Below the pieces are notes generated by a model that did no database searches, was not told the DNA's origin, and saw nothing but the letters and a program-made list of their open reading frames with translations. A program made the translations under genes and the position numbers. DNA of 64,000 bases. It comes from JBPOFM01 sp051252455. Its GTDB lineage: Bacteria; Bacteroidota; Bacteroidia; Flavobacteriales; Flavobacteriaceae. The stretch lies in assembly GCA_051252455.1 (NCBI GenBank), contig JBPOFM010000002.1, positions 434,001 through 498,000 of the forward strand, written 5' to 3'. Shown piece by piece: positions 25,087 to 34,563 of the stretch (its first letter is position 1; each line of letters starts with the position of its first letter).

Positions 25087-26127
25087 ATGAAACAGGTAGA
25101 TTATATTATAGTTGGTTGCGGATTGGCGGGAATAGCGTTTTGTGAACAGTTAATCCAAAATAAAAAGTCATTTATTGTTTTTGACAATCATTCACAACTA
25201 TCTTCAATCGTCGCGGCTGGTATATATAATCCTGTTACTTTAAAACGCTTTACAGAGGTCTGGTATGCTAAAAAACAATTGGAGTTGGCTTTGCCTTTTT
25301 ATAAGGAATTGGAGATAAAACTAAAATCCCAATTAATTTACGAGATCCCAATTTACAGACGTTTTGCATCAATTGAAGAACAAAATGATTGGTTTTCAGC
25401 TTCCGATAAGCCAAGTTTAGAGCCCTATCTTTCCACAAAGATGATAAAGAATGACAATAGCTCTGTTAAAGCTCTTCACGGGTTTGGAAAAGTGCTTCAA
25501 ACTGGACGCATTGATACAGCAGCTCTAATTGAAAAGTATAAGAATTATCTAAAAAATATCGATTCCTATTGCAATAAAACGTTTGAGTATGACGCATTGA
25601 GTTCAAGTTCCTCAACTTTAAATTATAATCAAATAAATTCCAAATACATTGTGTTTGCTGAAGGATACGGCATGACAATAAACCCATATTTCAATTATTT
25701 GCCTCTCAACGAAGCCAAGGGAGAAGTCATTATCATAAAAGCACCTGATTTAAAGATTGATTATATTTTGAAATCGTCCATCTTTGTTGTTCCTGAAGGT
25801 AATGATTTATATTCGGTTGGCGCGACTTATAATTGGGACGATAAAACACAACAAACCACGGAGGCAGCTAAACTTGAATTAACTTCAAAATTGAAAGATT
25901 TGATAAGTTGCGACTTTGAAGTGGTTAGTCAAAAAGCCGGAATACGTCCTACAGTCAAAGATAGGCGTCCACTAGTCGGCTTGCACGCTCAAAATGATAG
26001 GATAGCTATCTTAAATGGTTTGGGTACGCGAGGCGTAATGATTGCGCCTTACGTAGCAAAAGCATTATATGAGAAAATAGAACAATCAATTCCTTTGGTG
26101 AAAGAAATTGATATCATTCGATTTTGA
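25087..26127 (+). CDS. FAD-dependent oxidoreductase (DAO family)
   Basis: 346 aa from the ATG at 25087; the frame is open 57 bases further up, but that part is hydrophobic filler covering the -7 box. The N-terminal Rossmann motif VDYIIVGCGLAGIAF binds FAD. A C-terminal segment RPLVGLHAQNDRIAILNGLGTRGVMIAPY is typical of D-amino-acid-oxidase-type flavoproteins. The substrate is not evident. It converges with the DUF983 gene, whose stop is 13 bp away on the other strand. Confidence 0.85.
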   Translation: MKQVDYIIVGCGLAGIAFCEQLIQNKKSFIVFDNHSQLSSIVAAGIYNPVTLKRFTEVWYAKKQLELALPFYKELEIKLKSQLIYEIPIYRRFASIEEQNDWFSASDKPSLEPYLSTKMIKNDNSSVKALHGFGKVLQTGRIDTAALIEKYKNYLKNIDSYCNKTFEYDALSSSSSTLNYNQINSKYIVFAEGYGMTINPYFNYLPLNEAKGEVIIIKAPDLKIDYILKSSIFVVPEGNDLYSVGATYNWDDKTQQTTEAAKLELTSKLKDLISCDFEVVSQKAGIRPTVKDRRPLVGLHAQNDRIAILNGLGTRGVMIAPYVAKALYEKIEQSIPLVKEIDIIRF

Positions 26128-26140
26128 AAATTTAAGATTT

Positions 26141-26518
26141 CTACTTGTATGTTTTGTCAAAATGAATAAACATATTAATCCAGATGTTTCTCGACAAACG
26201 CATAATGAAAGGCGCAAAAACTATAAGCGTACCTATAATCGCGATGAATGCTGTCAAAAGGGTCGAATGGAGAAAAAGGTAACTAATCACAAATGCGGCG
26301 ACGGCAAACGCGATTCCAACGCCATAGCTCACATACATCGAACCATAAAAAAATGACGGTTCTATACGGTATTTGAGCTCACAATTTGAGCAACGATCAT
26401 GTATTTTCAAAGTTTCAGATAAAACATACGGATTTGAATTGACGTACATGGATTCTTGATGGCACTTGGGACAAGCACCCGTAAAAACGCTATATAATTT
26501 ACTTCCTTTATTTATCAT
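26141..26518 (-). CDS. DUF983 zinc-ribbon membrane protein
   Basis: 125 aa from the start at 26518, which yields MINKGSKLYSVFTGACPKC. The longer frame to 26578 would cover its own -7 box. Two CxxC knuckles (CPKC and CSNC, about 30 residues apart) suggest zinc binding. Two hydrophobic helices (about 60-80 and 85-107) follow. The DUF983 family has no settled function. It is divergent from the ABC-F gene. Confidence 0.85.
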   Translation of the reverse strand: MINKGSKLYSVFTGACPKCHQESMYVNSNPYVLSETLKIHDRCSNCELKYRIEPSFFYGSMYVSYGVGIAFAVAAFVISYLFLHSTLLTAFIAIIGTLIVFAPFIMRLSRNIWINMFIHFDKTYK

Positions 26519-26554
26519 AGAGAATGTGTACTTTTGCACTTTTAAATGGAAATA

Positions 26555-26562
26555 CAAAGTTA
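26555..26562 (-). promoter_or_regulatory. -7 box TAACTTTG for the DUF983 gene
   Basis: On the minus strand, an exact TAnnTTTG match about 37 bases upstream of the ATG at 26518. A TTG lies 26 bases further up, slightly more than usual. It is back-to-back with the ABC-F -7 box at 26578-26585. Confidence 0.45.
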
Positions 26563-26577
26563 AGGTAATAGGAACCA

Positions 26578-26585
26578 TAATTTTG
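26578..26585 (+). promoter_or_regulatory. -7 box TAATTTTG for the ABC-F gene
   Basis: Exact TAnnTTTG match 16 bases upstream of the ATG at 26602, giving a leader of only about 12 bases. Confidence 0.4.
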
Positions 26586-26601
26586 TTACAATAGTTACAA
26601 A

Positions 26602-28512
26602 ATGCTCAATATACACAATCTTTCAGTTTCTTTTCAAGGCGAATATCTATTCGAAGATATCACATTTAGGCTTGGTGCTGGTGATAGAATCGGACTTATC
26701 GGAAAAAATGGTGCTGGAAAATCCACCATGCTCAAAATTCTTTCTAAAGAAATGGAGCCGGATTCTGGACAGATTGCTGCGGATAAAAATTTGAGTTTTG
26801 GTTTTCTTAAGCAAGATATCGATTTTGTGTTAGGGCGGACTGTTCTGGAAGAATCTTATGAAGCTTTCAAAGAAATTAGGATTCTTGAAGCCAAAATAGA
26901 TGATATCAATCATCAATTGGTAGAAAGAACTGATTACGAAAGTGAGATCTATCATCAATTGATGGTCGATTTGAATGATATTCAACATCAATATGAAATC
27001 ATTGGAGGCTATAATTATCAAGGGGAAACCGAAAAAATTCTTCAAGGTTTAGGTTTTAAGCGTGAAGACTTCAATAAATTGACCGATACCTTTTCCGGAG
27101 GATGGCGAATGCGAATAGAATTGGCAAAGTTGCTACTTCAGAACAATGATATATTACTTCTCGATGAGCCCACCAATCACTTGGATATCGAATCTATTAT
27201 TTGGTTAGAGAATTTCTTAAAAAATTATGTAGGTGCAGTCGTGATTGTGTCGCATGACAAGATGTTTTTGGATAATGTAACCAATCGCACGATCGAAATT
27301 TCCTTGGGAAGAATCTATGACTACAAAAAGCCATATACTGAATATTTGGTTCTACGTAACGAAATCAAAACACAACAACTAGCATCACAAAAAAATCAGC
27401 AAAAGCAGATTGAACAAACTGAAAAACTGATTGAAAAGTTCAGAGCAAAAGCCTCTAAGGCGACCATGGCGCAATCACTTATCAAAAAATTGGACAGAAT
27501 TGACCGGATTGAAGTTGATGAAGACGATAATAGTGTAATGACGCTTAATTTCCCCATTTCTGTTGTTCCTGGTAAAGTGGTGATTGAATCAGATCATATT
27601 GGAAAGAGATATGGCGATTTACAAGTTTTGAAAAATATCGATTTGATCATTGAACGTGACACTAAAACAGCTTTTGTTGGACAGAATGGTCAAGGGAAAT
27701 CGACACTTGCGAAAATCATTGTTGGCGAATTGAAGCACGAAGGGAACCTGAAGTTGGGACACAATGTGCAAATCGGTTATTTTGCACAAAATCAAGCTGA
27801 ATATTTAGATGGTTCCAAAACGGTTCTCGATACAATGATTGATGCTGCAAATGAAAAGAATCGAAGCAAGGTTCGTGATATCTTGGGATCCTTTTTGTTT
27901 AGAGGTGAAGAAGCTGATAAATATGTGAGAGTCCTTTCTGGTGGTGAACGCAATCGATTGGCTTTGGCTAAATTACTTTTGCAACCATTCAACGTTTTGG
28001 TGATGGATGAGCCCACCAATCACTTGGATATCAAATCCAAAAACGTATTAAAAGAAGCGCTTAAGCGTTTTGAGGGGACATTGATTCTGGTATCGCACGA
28101 TAGAGATTTCCTGCAAGGACTGACCAACACCGTTTATGAGTTCAAAGACCAAAAAATTAAAGAATATTTGGGTGATATCGATTTTTACTTGGATCAACGA
28201 AATGTTGAAAATCTTCGTGAAGTTGAAAAGCGTGATGTTGTGATTGAAACTCCTAAAGAAAGTAACAAACAAACCTACGAAGAACAGAAAAAATTTAAAT
28301 CGTTGAACAATCGATTGAGCAATTTGGAAGCCAAAATCAGTCAGCACGAAAAGGATATCAAATCTATGGATGTTGATTTGGCAACGAACTATGATAGAAC
28401 GGTTTCTGATGAAAAGTTTTTTGATAAATATCAGTCAAAGAAGAAGAAATTAGAAAGTTTAATGACAGAATGGGAGACTGTGCAAGAGGAATTGGAGTTA
28501 TTAGATTTGTAA
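26602..28512 (+). CDS. ABC-F family ATPase (Uup-like)
   Basis: 636 aa soluble protein with two ABC cassettes: Walker A GKNGAGKST and GQNGQGKST, signatures SGGWRMR and LSGGERNR, and Walker B LLLLDEPTNHLDI and VLVMDEPTNHLDI. A charged linker (about 245-315) and a C-terminal coiled coil (about 555-636) match the Uup subgroup. These proteins act on the ribosome or on nucleic acid branch structures rather than in transport. No membrane helices are present. It is monocistronic, with its own -7 box. Confidence 0.93.
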   Translation: MLNIHNLSVSFQGEYLFEDITFRLGAGDRIGLIGKNGAGKSTMLKILSKEMEPDSGQIAADKNLSFGFLKQDIDFVLGRTVLEESYEAFKEIRILEAKIDDINHQLVERTDYESEIYHQLMVDLNDIQHQYEIIGGYNYQGETEKILQGLGFKREDFNKLTDTFSGGWRMRIELAKLLLQNNDILLLDEPTNHLDIESIIWLENFLKNYVGAVVIVSHDKMFLDNVTNRTIEISLGRIYDYKKPYTEYLVLRNEIKTQQLASQKNQQKQIEQTEKLIEKFRAKASKATMAQSLIKKLDRIDRIEVDEDDNSVMTLNFPISVVPGKVVIESDHIGKRYGDLQVLKNIDLIIERDTKTAFVGQNGQGKSTLAKIIVGELKHEGNLKLGHNVQIGYFAQNQAEYLDGSKTVLDTMIDAANEKNRSKVRDILGSFLFRGEEADKYVRVLSGGERNRLALAKLLLQPFNVLVMDEPTNHLDIKSKNVLKEALKRFEGTLILVSHDRDFLQGLTNTVYEFKDQKIKEYLGDIDFYLDQRNVENLREVEKRDVVIETPKESNKQTYEEQKKFKSLNNRLSNLEAKISQHEKDIKSMDVDLATNYDRTVSDEKFFDKYQSKKKKLESLMTEWETVQEELELLDL

Positions 28513-28559
28513 GTCATATTTTTTAAGTTTTATTTAACGATTTCAGTTAAACTAAAGGA

Positions 28560-28567
28560 TAGTTTTG
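28560..28567 (+). promoter_or_regulatory. -7 box TAGTTTTG for the RND efflux operon
   Basis: Exact TAnnTTTG match 26 bases upstream of the adaptor start codon at 28594. No matching TTG is seen 17-23 bases upstream. Confidence 0.4.
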
Positions 28568-28593
28568 TAGTCTTAATCATCTAGCTACATCTA

Positions 28594-29724
28594 ATGAGAA
28601 AAATTATACTTGCCATTTTAGGGGTTTTACTGATTATTGCCTCGTTTTATTTTGCCAATAAACTTATTGATAGTAAAAATAAAGTCAAGCCGGTTCCTCA
28701 AAAGGTGGTAAAAACAGTTTTCGTTGATACCGTAAAGAATAGTACAATTTCTATCATCATTCCAGCAAATGGAAACCTAACTGCGAAAAGAAGAGTTGAG
28801 CTCTATTCTGAAGTTCAGGGTATTTTCAATTCTGGCTCCACATTATTCAAAGCTGGCCAAACATATAAACAAGGTCAAACTCTCATTCGAATTAACGCCT
28901 CGGAATATTATGCCAGCGTTCAATCTTCTAAAAGTAATCTGTATAATTCCATTGCCGCTATTATGGCAGATTTACGCCTCGATTTTCCAGAAGTGTTCCC
29001 GAAATGGCAAACCTATCTCAATGGGTTCGATTTGAATAAAACAACGCCCACACTTCCTGAAATGACATCTGAAAAGGAAAACTACTTCATCACAGGTAGA
29101 GGCATTGTCTCCAATTATTACAATGTCAAAAATTTGGAGCAACGTCTTTCCAAATATGTGATTTCGGCTCCTTTTGAAGGAATTTTAACCGAGTCATTAG
29201 CAACAGAAGGTTCCTTAATACGAAGTGGACAAAAATTAGGAGAATTTATTGACCCATCAGTTTATGAAATGGAGGTTTCAATTAGCAAATCATTTATAAA
29301 TCTATTAAAAGTGGGAGAAAATGTTGATCTCCAAACACTGGATGGCACAGAAAAATTTACAGGCACTGTTTCAAGAATCAATGGAAGTATTGATGCTACC
29401 ACGCAGACTATAACCGTTTTTATTGAGGTTAAGAGTGATATGTTAAAAGAAGGAATGTATCTCGAGGCACATTTGGATGCTAAAAAAGAGGAAAATGCCA
29501 TCGAAATAGATAGAAATTTGGTTTCCGATTCGCAACAAATATTCGTGGTTAGGGATAGTCTTTTAGATGTGATGTCTGTAAAACCTGTTTACTATAGTGA
29601 TACCAAAGTGGTACTAAAAGATGTACCTAACGGCACCATTATCGTATCACGTCCAGTTCCTGGTGCTTATGCTGGAATGTTGGTGAAAATATATGAAGAT
29701 AAAACCGCCAAATCGAGCAATTAG
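28594..29724 (+). CDS. RND efflux periplasmic adaptor (membrane fusion protein)
   Basis: 376 aa. An N-terminal anchor (about 3-22) is followed by lipoyl-type and beta-barrel domains of the HlyD/AcrA class (ANGNLTAKRRVELYSEVQG, FKAGQTYKQGQTLIRI, SAPFEGILTESLATEGSLIRSGQKLGEF). It joins the inner-membrane pump to the outer-membrane channel. It is first of a tight three-gene operon, 2 bp before the permease. The substrate is unknown. Confidence 0.92.
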   Translation: MRKIILAILGVLLIIASFYFANKLIDSKNKVKPVPQKVVKTVFVDTVKNSTISIIIPANGNLTAKRRVELYSEVQGIFNSGSTLFKAGQTYKQGQTLIRINASEYYASVQSSKSNLYNSIAAIMADLRLDFPEVFPKWQTYLNGFDLNKTTPTLPEMTSEKENYFITGRGIVSNYYNVKNLEQRLSKYVISAPFEGILTESLATEGSLIRSGQKLGEFIDPSVYEMEVSISKSFINLLKVGENVDLQTLDGTEKFTGTVSRINGSIDATTQTITVFIEVKSDMLKEGMYLEAHLDAKKEENAIEIDRNLVSDSQQIFVVRDSLLDVMSVKPVYYSDTKVVLKDVPNGTIIVSRPVPGAYAGMLVKIYEDKTAKSSN

Positions 29725-29726
29725 GT

Positions 29727-32700
29727 ATGAGAAAAATTATTGCATATTTTATCAGATACCATGTAGCGGTTAATGTTTTTATTTTGGCATTCATAGTTTT
29801 CGGTATTCTCGGAGTGATGTCGTTGAAATCTTCATTTTTTCCACTCGTAGATTCCAAAATTATATCAATACAAATAGCCTATCCTGGAGCATCACCTCAA
29901 GAGATTGAAGAAGGGATCGTACTTCAGATTGAAGATAATCTCAAAGGTCTGAAAGGTGTGGATCGTGTTACTTCTACATCCAAAGAAAATAGCGGATCCA
30001 TCACAGTCGAAATCGAAAAAGGAGAAAATATCGATTTCATGCTTCTAGAAGTTAAGAATGCGGTGGATAGAGTTCCAACGTTCCCAACAGGTATGGAGCC
30101 TTTGATTGTTGCAAAAACAGAGAATGTTAGAGAAACCATCTCGTTCGCAGTGAGCGGAAAGGATATTCCTTTAGTTACACTGAAGCAAATTGGCCGACAG
30201 ATAGAAAATGATTTGAGGGCCATCGACGGTATTTCGCAAGTTGAAGTTTCTGGTTATCCTGCTGAAGAAATTGAAATAGCTGTCAATGAAAACAGTTTAC
30301 TGGCTTACAATATTTCTTTTGCTGAAGTTGCCAACGCTGTAAGTAGTTCAAACATTTTGGTCACTGGTGGAAACATTAAGACGAATGCTGAAGAATATTT
30401 AATAAGAGCCAATAACCGTTCATATTATGGGGATGAGCTTTCCAATGTTATCATAAGAGCGACGCCTGATGGGAAGACAGTTCGACTCAAGGACGTTGCA
30501 ATCTTAAGAGACCGTTTTTCTGAAACACCGAATGCGGCCTATTTTAATAAAGATTTATCAGTCAACATCAGTGTAACTAGTACCAATAATGAAGACTTGG
30601 TTTCTTCGGCAGCAAAGGTTAGAGATTATATAGAAGATTATAATCTGAAGCACAACAATGTGCAATTGAACGTTGTTAGGGATTTATCCATCACTTTGGA
30701 TCAGCGAACGCAGCTTTTGACAGAAAACGCAGTGATTGGGATGTTATTGGTGCTCATTTTTCTATCGATATTTCTAAATACACGATTAGCATTTTGGGTT
30801 GCGTTTGGATTGCCTATCTCGTTTCTTGGTATGTTTATTTTCGCAGGTCAGTTTGATGTGACGATTAATGTTTTATCCTTATTTGGAATGATTATCGTCA
30901 TCGGAATTTTGGTAGATGACGGGATAGTTATTGCCGAAAATATATATCAGCATTATGAAAACGGGAAAAGCCCAATAGACGCTGCTGTGGATGGAACCAT
31001 GGAAGTAATCCCGCCAGTTGTTTCTGCAATCATTACAACCATTTTGGCATTTTCAACATTCCTTTTTCTCGAAAGTAGAATTGGTGAGTTTTTTGGCGAA
31101 GTGTCTGTCATTGTTATCTTGACTTTGGCAGTTTCTCTAGTTGAAGCATTGATTATATTACCTGCGCATTTGGCACATTCAAAAGCACTACAAAGAAAAA
31201 AGGAAGAAAAGCCAAAATCAAAAGTGAAGCAGTTTTTTGCTAAAATGAGAGCTGTGAATGTTTATGGCGACCGACTGATGAACTTTTTGAGAGACCGTAT
31301 TTATACACCGGTTTTAGATTTCATGTTTGATTTCAAATTACTCGCTTTTGGTATTTTTGTGGCACTTCTGGTCTTGACATTTGGATCCATCGGAGGAGGT
31401 GTCATTGGTGTGACCATGTTTCCTAGCATTGCCAGTGATAGGGTGACCATTGAACTTGAAATGCCCAACGGGACAAATGAAAAAATAACTGATTCTATCA
31501 TTTCAATGATAGAGGAAAAGTCAGACCTTGTCAATCAGGAATTCACTGAAAAATACTTAAAAGGAACAGATAAAGTTCTTTTTGAAAATACGATCAAGAC
31601 TATAAATAGTTCATCAAGTGCAACCTTGGCAATAAACATGTTGCCTGGTGAAGAACGACCGGATAATATTGGTTCAGATTTGGTTGCGAATCGCTTGCGA
31701 GAGCTTGTTGGTCCCGTGGTTGGCACAGAACGATTGATTTTTGGGTCGGGTGGGAATTTTGGAGGAAGTCCAGTATCAGTGTCGCTTTTAAGTAATAATA
31801 TTGAAGAATTAAAGGCTGCAAAACTCGAACTTAAGGAAGTGTTGGAATCGAATCCGTTGTTAAAGGATGTTGCCGATAATGATCCTGCTGGTATAAAAGA
31901 AATCCGTTTGGAACTGAAAGAAAGTGCTTATCTACTCGGATTGGATTTGCAGACGGTTATGACGCAAATTAGAGCCGGTTTTTTTGGTGTACAAGCACAG
32001 CGTTTTCAACGAGGACAGGACGAAATTAGAGTTTGGGTAAGATACGATAAGGAGAATCGAGCGTCTATTAATGATTTAGATGATATGAGAATTATCACAC
32101 CTTCAGGCGAACGGGTATCTCTAAAAGATATTGCAAGTTATTCCATTGAACGTGGCGATGTAGCCATCAATCACTTGGAAGGACGCAGAGAAATTCAGGT
32201 GTCGGCGGACTTGAAAGACCCGACCTCAAGTGCTACAGATATTATGGAAGATATCAAAAATAACGTGATGATAGATTTACGATCTAAATATCCAACGGTT
32301 ACCGCATCATACGAAGGTCAAAGTAGAGAAAAAGATAAATTGGTGGGCTCGTTGGGGCAAACTGGTTTCATCATTTTATTACTTATCTACATCACCATTG
32401 CATTCACTTTTAGAAGTTTTAGCCAGCCGTTAATGTTAATCATACTGATTCCTTTCAGTTTGACCGCTGTGGCATGGGGTCATTGGTTGCTGGATTTTCC
32501 CCTAAACGTATTGTCATTATTAGGAATCATTGCCTTAATAGGAATTATGGTCAACGATGGACTTGTTTTAATAGGGAAAGTCAATTCGAATTTAAGGGCA
32601 GGTCTAAAGTTTGATGATGCCGTTAAAGAAGCAGGAAAATCACGTTTTAGAGCTATATTTTTGACCTCGCTGACCACAATTGCTGGATTGGCACCATTAT

Positions 32701-32924
32701 TATTAGAAAAAAGTCGTCAGGCTCAATTTTTAAAACCCATGGCAATTTCCATTTCTTTTGGAATCGCCTATGCGACCATTCTCACTTTATTGATGTTGCC
32801 TTTATTGATCTCATTTAGCAATTATATCAAACAAAAATCGAAATGGTTAGCAACAGGAAAAGAAGTGACCAAAGAGGAAGTAGAACGCGCCATAAAAGAA
32901 CAAAATGAAGAAAATGCACACTAA
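29727..32924 (+). CDS. RND efflux transporter permease (AcrB-like)
   Basis: 1065 aa, the usual length for HAE-type RND pumps, with 12 expected membrane helices and two large periplasmic loops. Landmarks are the first helix and VDSKIISIQIAYPGASPQEIEE, the proton-relay helix with VDDGIVIAENIYQHYE, and the second-half equivalent MVNDGLVLIGKVN. The sequence fits drug or lipid-type export better than heavy-metal (CzcA) pumps. It overlaps the outer-membrane channel gene by 20 bp. Confidence 0.95.
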   Translation: MRKIIAYFIRYHVAVNVFILAFIVFGILGVMSLKSSFFPLVDSKIISIQIAYPGASPQEIEEGIVLQIEDNLKGLKGVDRVTSTSKENSGSITVEIEKGENIDFMLLEVKNAVDRVPTFPTGMEPLIVAKTENVRETISFAVSGKDIPLVTLKQIGRQIENDLRAIDGISQVEVSGYPAEEIEIAVNENSLLAYNISFAEVANAVSSSNILVTGGNIKTNAEEYLIRANNRSYYGDELSNVIIRATPDGKTVRLKDVAILRDRFSETPNAAYFNKDLSVNISVTSTNNEDLVSSAAKVRDYIEDYNLKHNNVQLNVVRDLSITLDQRTQLLTENAVIGMLLVLIFLSIFLNTRLAFWVAFGLPISFLGMFIFAGQFDVTINVLSLFGMIIVIGILVDDGIVIAENIYQHYENGKSPIDAAVDGTMEVIPPVVSAIITTILAFSTFLFLESRIGEFFGEVSVIVILTLAVSLVEALIILPAHLAHSKALQRKKEEKPKSKVKQFFAKMRAVNVYGDRLMNFLRDRIYTPVLDFMFDFKLLAFGIFVALLVLTFGSIGGGVIGVTMFPSIASDRVTIELEMPNGTNEKITDSIISMIEEKSDLVNQEFTEKYLKGTDKVLFENTIKTINSSSSATLAINMLPGEERPDNIGSDLVANRLRELVGPVVGTERLIFGSGGNFGGSPVSVSLLSNNIEELKAAKLELKEVLESNPLLKDVADNDPAGIKEIRLELKESAYLLGLDLQTVMTQIRAGFFGVQAQRFQRGQDEIRVWVRYDKENRASINDLDDMRIITPSGERVSLKDIASYSIERGDVAINHLEGRREIQVSADLKDPTSSATDIMEDIKNNVMIDLRSKYPTVTASYEGQSREKDKLVGSLGQTGFIILLLIYITIAFTFRSFSQPLMLIILIPFSLTAVAWGHWLLDFPLNVLSLLGIIALIGIMVNDGLVLIGKVNSNLRAGLKFDDAVKEAGKSRFRAIFLTSLTTIAGLAPLLLEKSRQAQFLKPMAISISFGIAYATILTLLMLPLLISFSNYIKQKSKWLATGKEVTKEEVERAIKEQNEENAH

Positions 32925-34230
32925 ATATGCTGTTTTACTGATACTGTGTTTCTTTACAGCAACCATGTCAGCTCAAGAAATGCTTACAATTCCTAAAGCG
33001 ATTGAGTTGGTTTTGGAAAACAACTATGGGATCAAAATAGCTTCCAACAATAACCGCATCGCCGAGAATAACTCAAATATCCTCAATTCTGGTTATTTGC
33101 CAACCCTGTCAACTAATGCTGCGGCAACCTATAATTCGGATAATACAGAAGCTCAATTTTCTGATGGAAGAATTACTACTTTGAATGCCGCTGAAAGTTC
33201 GCGTTACAATGCTTCCGTGGACTTGGATTATGTGCTTTTTGATGGTTTAGGGCGATATTATGATTACAAGAGTCTAAAGGAACAATATCAACTTTCAAAA
33301 TTGGAAGCAAGAGAAACCATTGAGACTACCACATATCAATTACTTACCGTTTATTACAATGTCGCACAAGTATCTGAAAATGTGGATGCATTGGAGGAGA
33401 CGCTGGCTATTTCCAAAGACCGAATCATACGAGCGCAATATCAGTTTGATTATGGACAAAGTACAAAACTCGGTGTGCTGAATGCACAGGTTGATATTAA
33501 CAATGATAGTATCAATCTAATCACTTCTCAACAACAATTGAAAACTACTAAACGGGATTTGACTGTCGTTTTAGGCAATTCATACGATTCTGAATTCAAA
33601 GTAGATACATTGGTAACCTTTAGGTTGGATATTGATAAACAGACTCTTTTTGATAAAATGAAGGCGAATAACGTGTCGCTTTTACAAATTGAAAAAAATA
33701 TTGCCATAAATGAATTTACCATCAAAGCAAACAAATCAGGTTATTTGCCAACCGTTGGTCTGTCAGGTTCTTATGGCTGGAATAAGAACAATAACAACGC
33801 TGCGTCATTTGTGTCCGTATCCACAAACACTGGTTTTGCAGGAGGTGTCAATTTAAGTTGGAATTTATTTGATGGAGGCGGAACGATTACTCGGGTGAAA
33901 AATGCCAAAATCAATTTGGAAAATCAAGAACTACAAAAAGAATCCGTGCTTATCAGCATAGAACGTGATTTTAATAATGCTTGGGATGATTATGAAAATA
34001 AACTTACCATTTTCAGAATACAAGAACAAAACATTTTAACCTCAAAAAACAATTTTGATCGTACGCAAGAAAAATTCAAGTTGGGACAGGTTAATTCTCT
34101 AGAGTTTAGGCAAGCACAGCTGAATTTATTGAATGCAGAATTAAGTAGTAATCAAGCAAAATATCAAGCCAAACTGGCGGAGCTTTACCTGCTGCAATTA
34201 AGCGGTGATTTGTTGAAAGTAGCGTTTTAA
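32905..34230 (+). CDS. TolC-family outer-membrane efflux channel
   Basis: 441 aa. A signal peptide (about 1-23, ending MSAQE) is followed by the two-fold repeated helical hairpin architecture of TolC proteins (LTIPKAIELVLENNYGIKIASNNNRIAENN and the later repeat with KLGQVNSLEFRQAQLNLLNAE). It completes the tripartite pump. Its start lies inside the end of the permease gene, so translational coupling is likely; an alternative ATG is at 32914. Confidence 0.93.
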   Translation: MKKMHTKYAVLLILCFFTATMSAQEMLTIPKAIELVLENNYGIKIASNNNRIAENNSNILNSGYLPTLSTNAAATYNSDNTEAQFSDGRITTLNAAESSRYNASVDLDYVLFDGLGRYYDYKSLKEQYQLSKLEARETIETTTYQLLTVYYNVAQVSENVDALEETLAISKDRIIRAQYQFDYGQSTKLGVLNAQVDINNDSINLITSQQQLKTTKRDLTVVLGNSYDSEFKVDTLVTFRLDIDKQTLFDKMKANNVSLLQIEKNIAINEFTIKANKSGYLPTVGLSGSYGWNKNNNNAASFVSVSTNTGFAGGVNLSWNLFDGGGTITRVKNAKINLENQELQKESVLISIERDFNNAWDDYENKLTIFRIQEQNILTSKNNFDRTQEKFKLGQVNSLEFRQAQLNLLNAELSSNQAKYQAKLAELYLLQLSGDLLKVAF

Positions 34231-34240
34231 TCTTTAAATA

Positions 34241-34423
34241 ATGGAAGAGTACTATTTTCAATGTCCATATTGCTGGGAAGAAATTTCAATGCTTATAGAT
34301 AGGTCTGTTTCGAGTCAATCTTACATTGAAGATTGTGAAATATGTTGCAATCCCATCCAACTGACAGTCCGTATCCAAAATAGTGAAATCATTGATTTTC
34401 AGGCAGAAAACATTGAACAATAG
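34241..34423 (+). CDS. CPXCG-motif cysteine-rich small protein
   Basis: 60 aa. CPYC (8-11) and CEICC (about 32-36) form a probable zinc knuckle, matching the small CPXCG protein family. No signal peptide is present, so it is cytoplasmic. It follows the efflux channel by 10 bp and may share its message, but a functional link is not implied. The role is unknown. Confidence 0.8.
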   Translation: MEEYYFQCPYCWEEISMLIDRSVSSQSYIEDCEICCNPIQLTVRIQNSEIIDFQAENIEQ

Positions 34424-34497
34424 TTATTTTTAAGTTTCTGTTAATCAGTTCATTAATAAATTATTCGTATTTGATTGATACCGTTCATCGAAAATAA

Positions 34498-34528
34498 TTG
34501 GTAGTTTGTCGAATTCGGTATATATTTG
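34498..34528 (+). promoter_or_regulatory. Promoter of the LRR protein gene
   Basis: TTG (34498-34500), 20 bases, TATATTTG (34521-34528). It supports the ATG at 34564 over the earlier in-frame ATG at 34537, which would be only about 4 bases after the transcription start. Confidence 0.65.
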
Positions 34529-34563
34529 ATTTATAAATGTGCTCCCTCATAAAATCTACCATT

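Noticed and set aside
26108..26356. Plus-strand frame opposite the DUF983 gene
   Set aside because: Overlaps the end of the FAD oxidoreductase and lies antisense to a recognisable zinc-ribbon protein; its translation has no family features.
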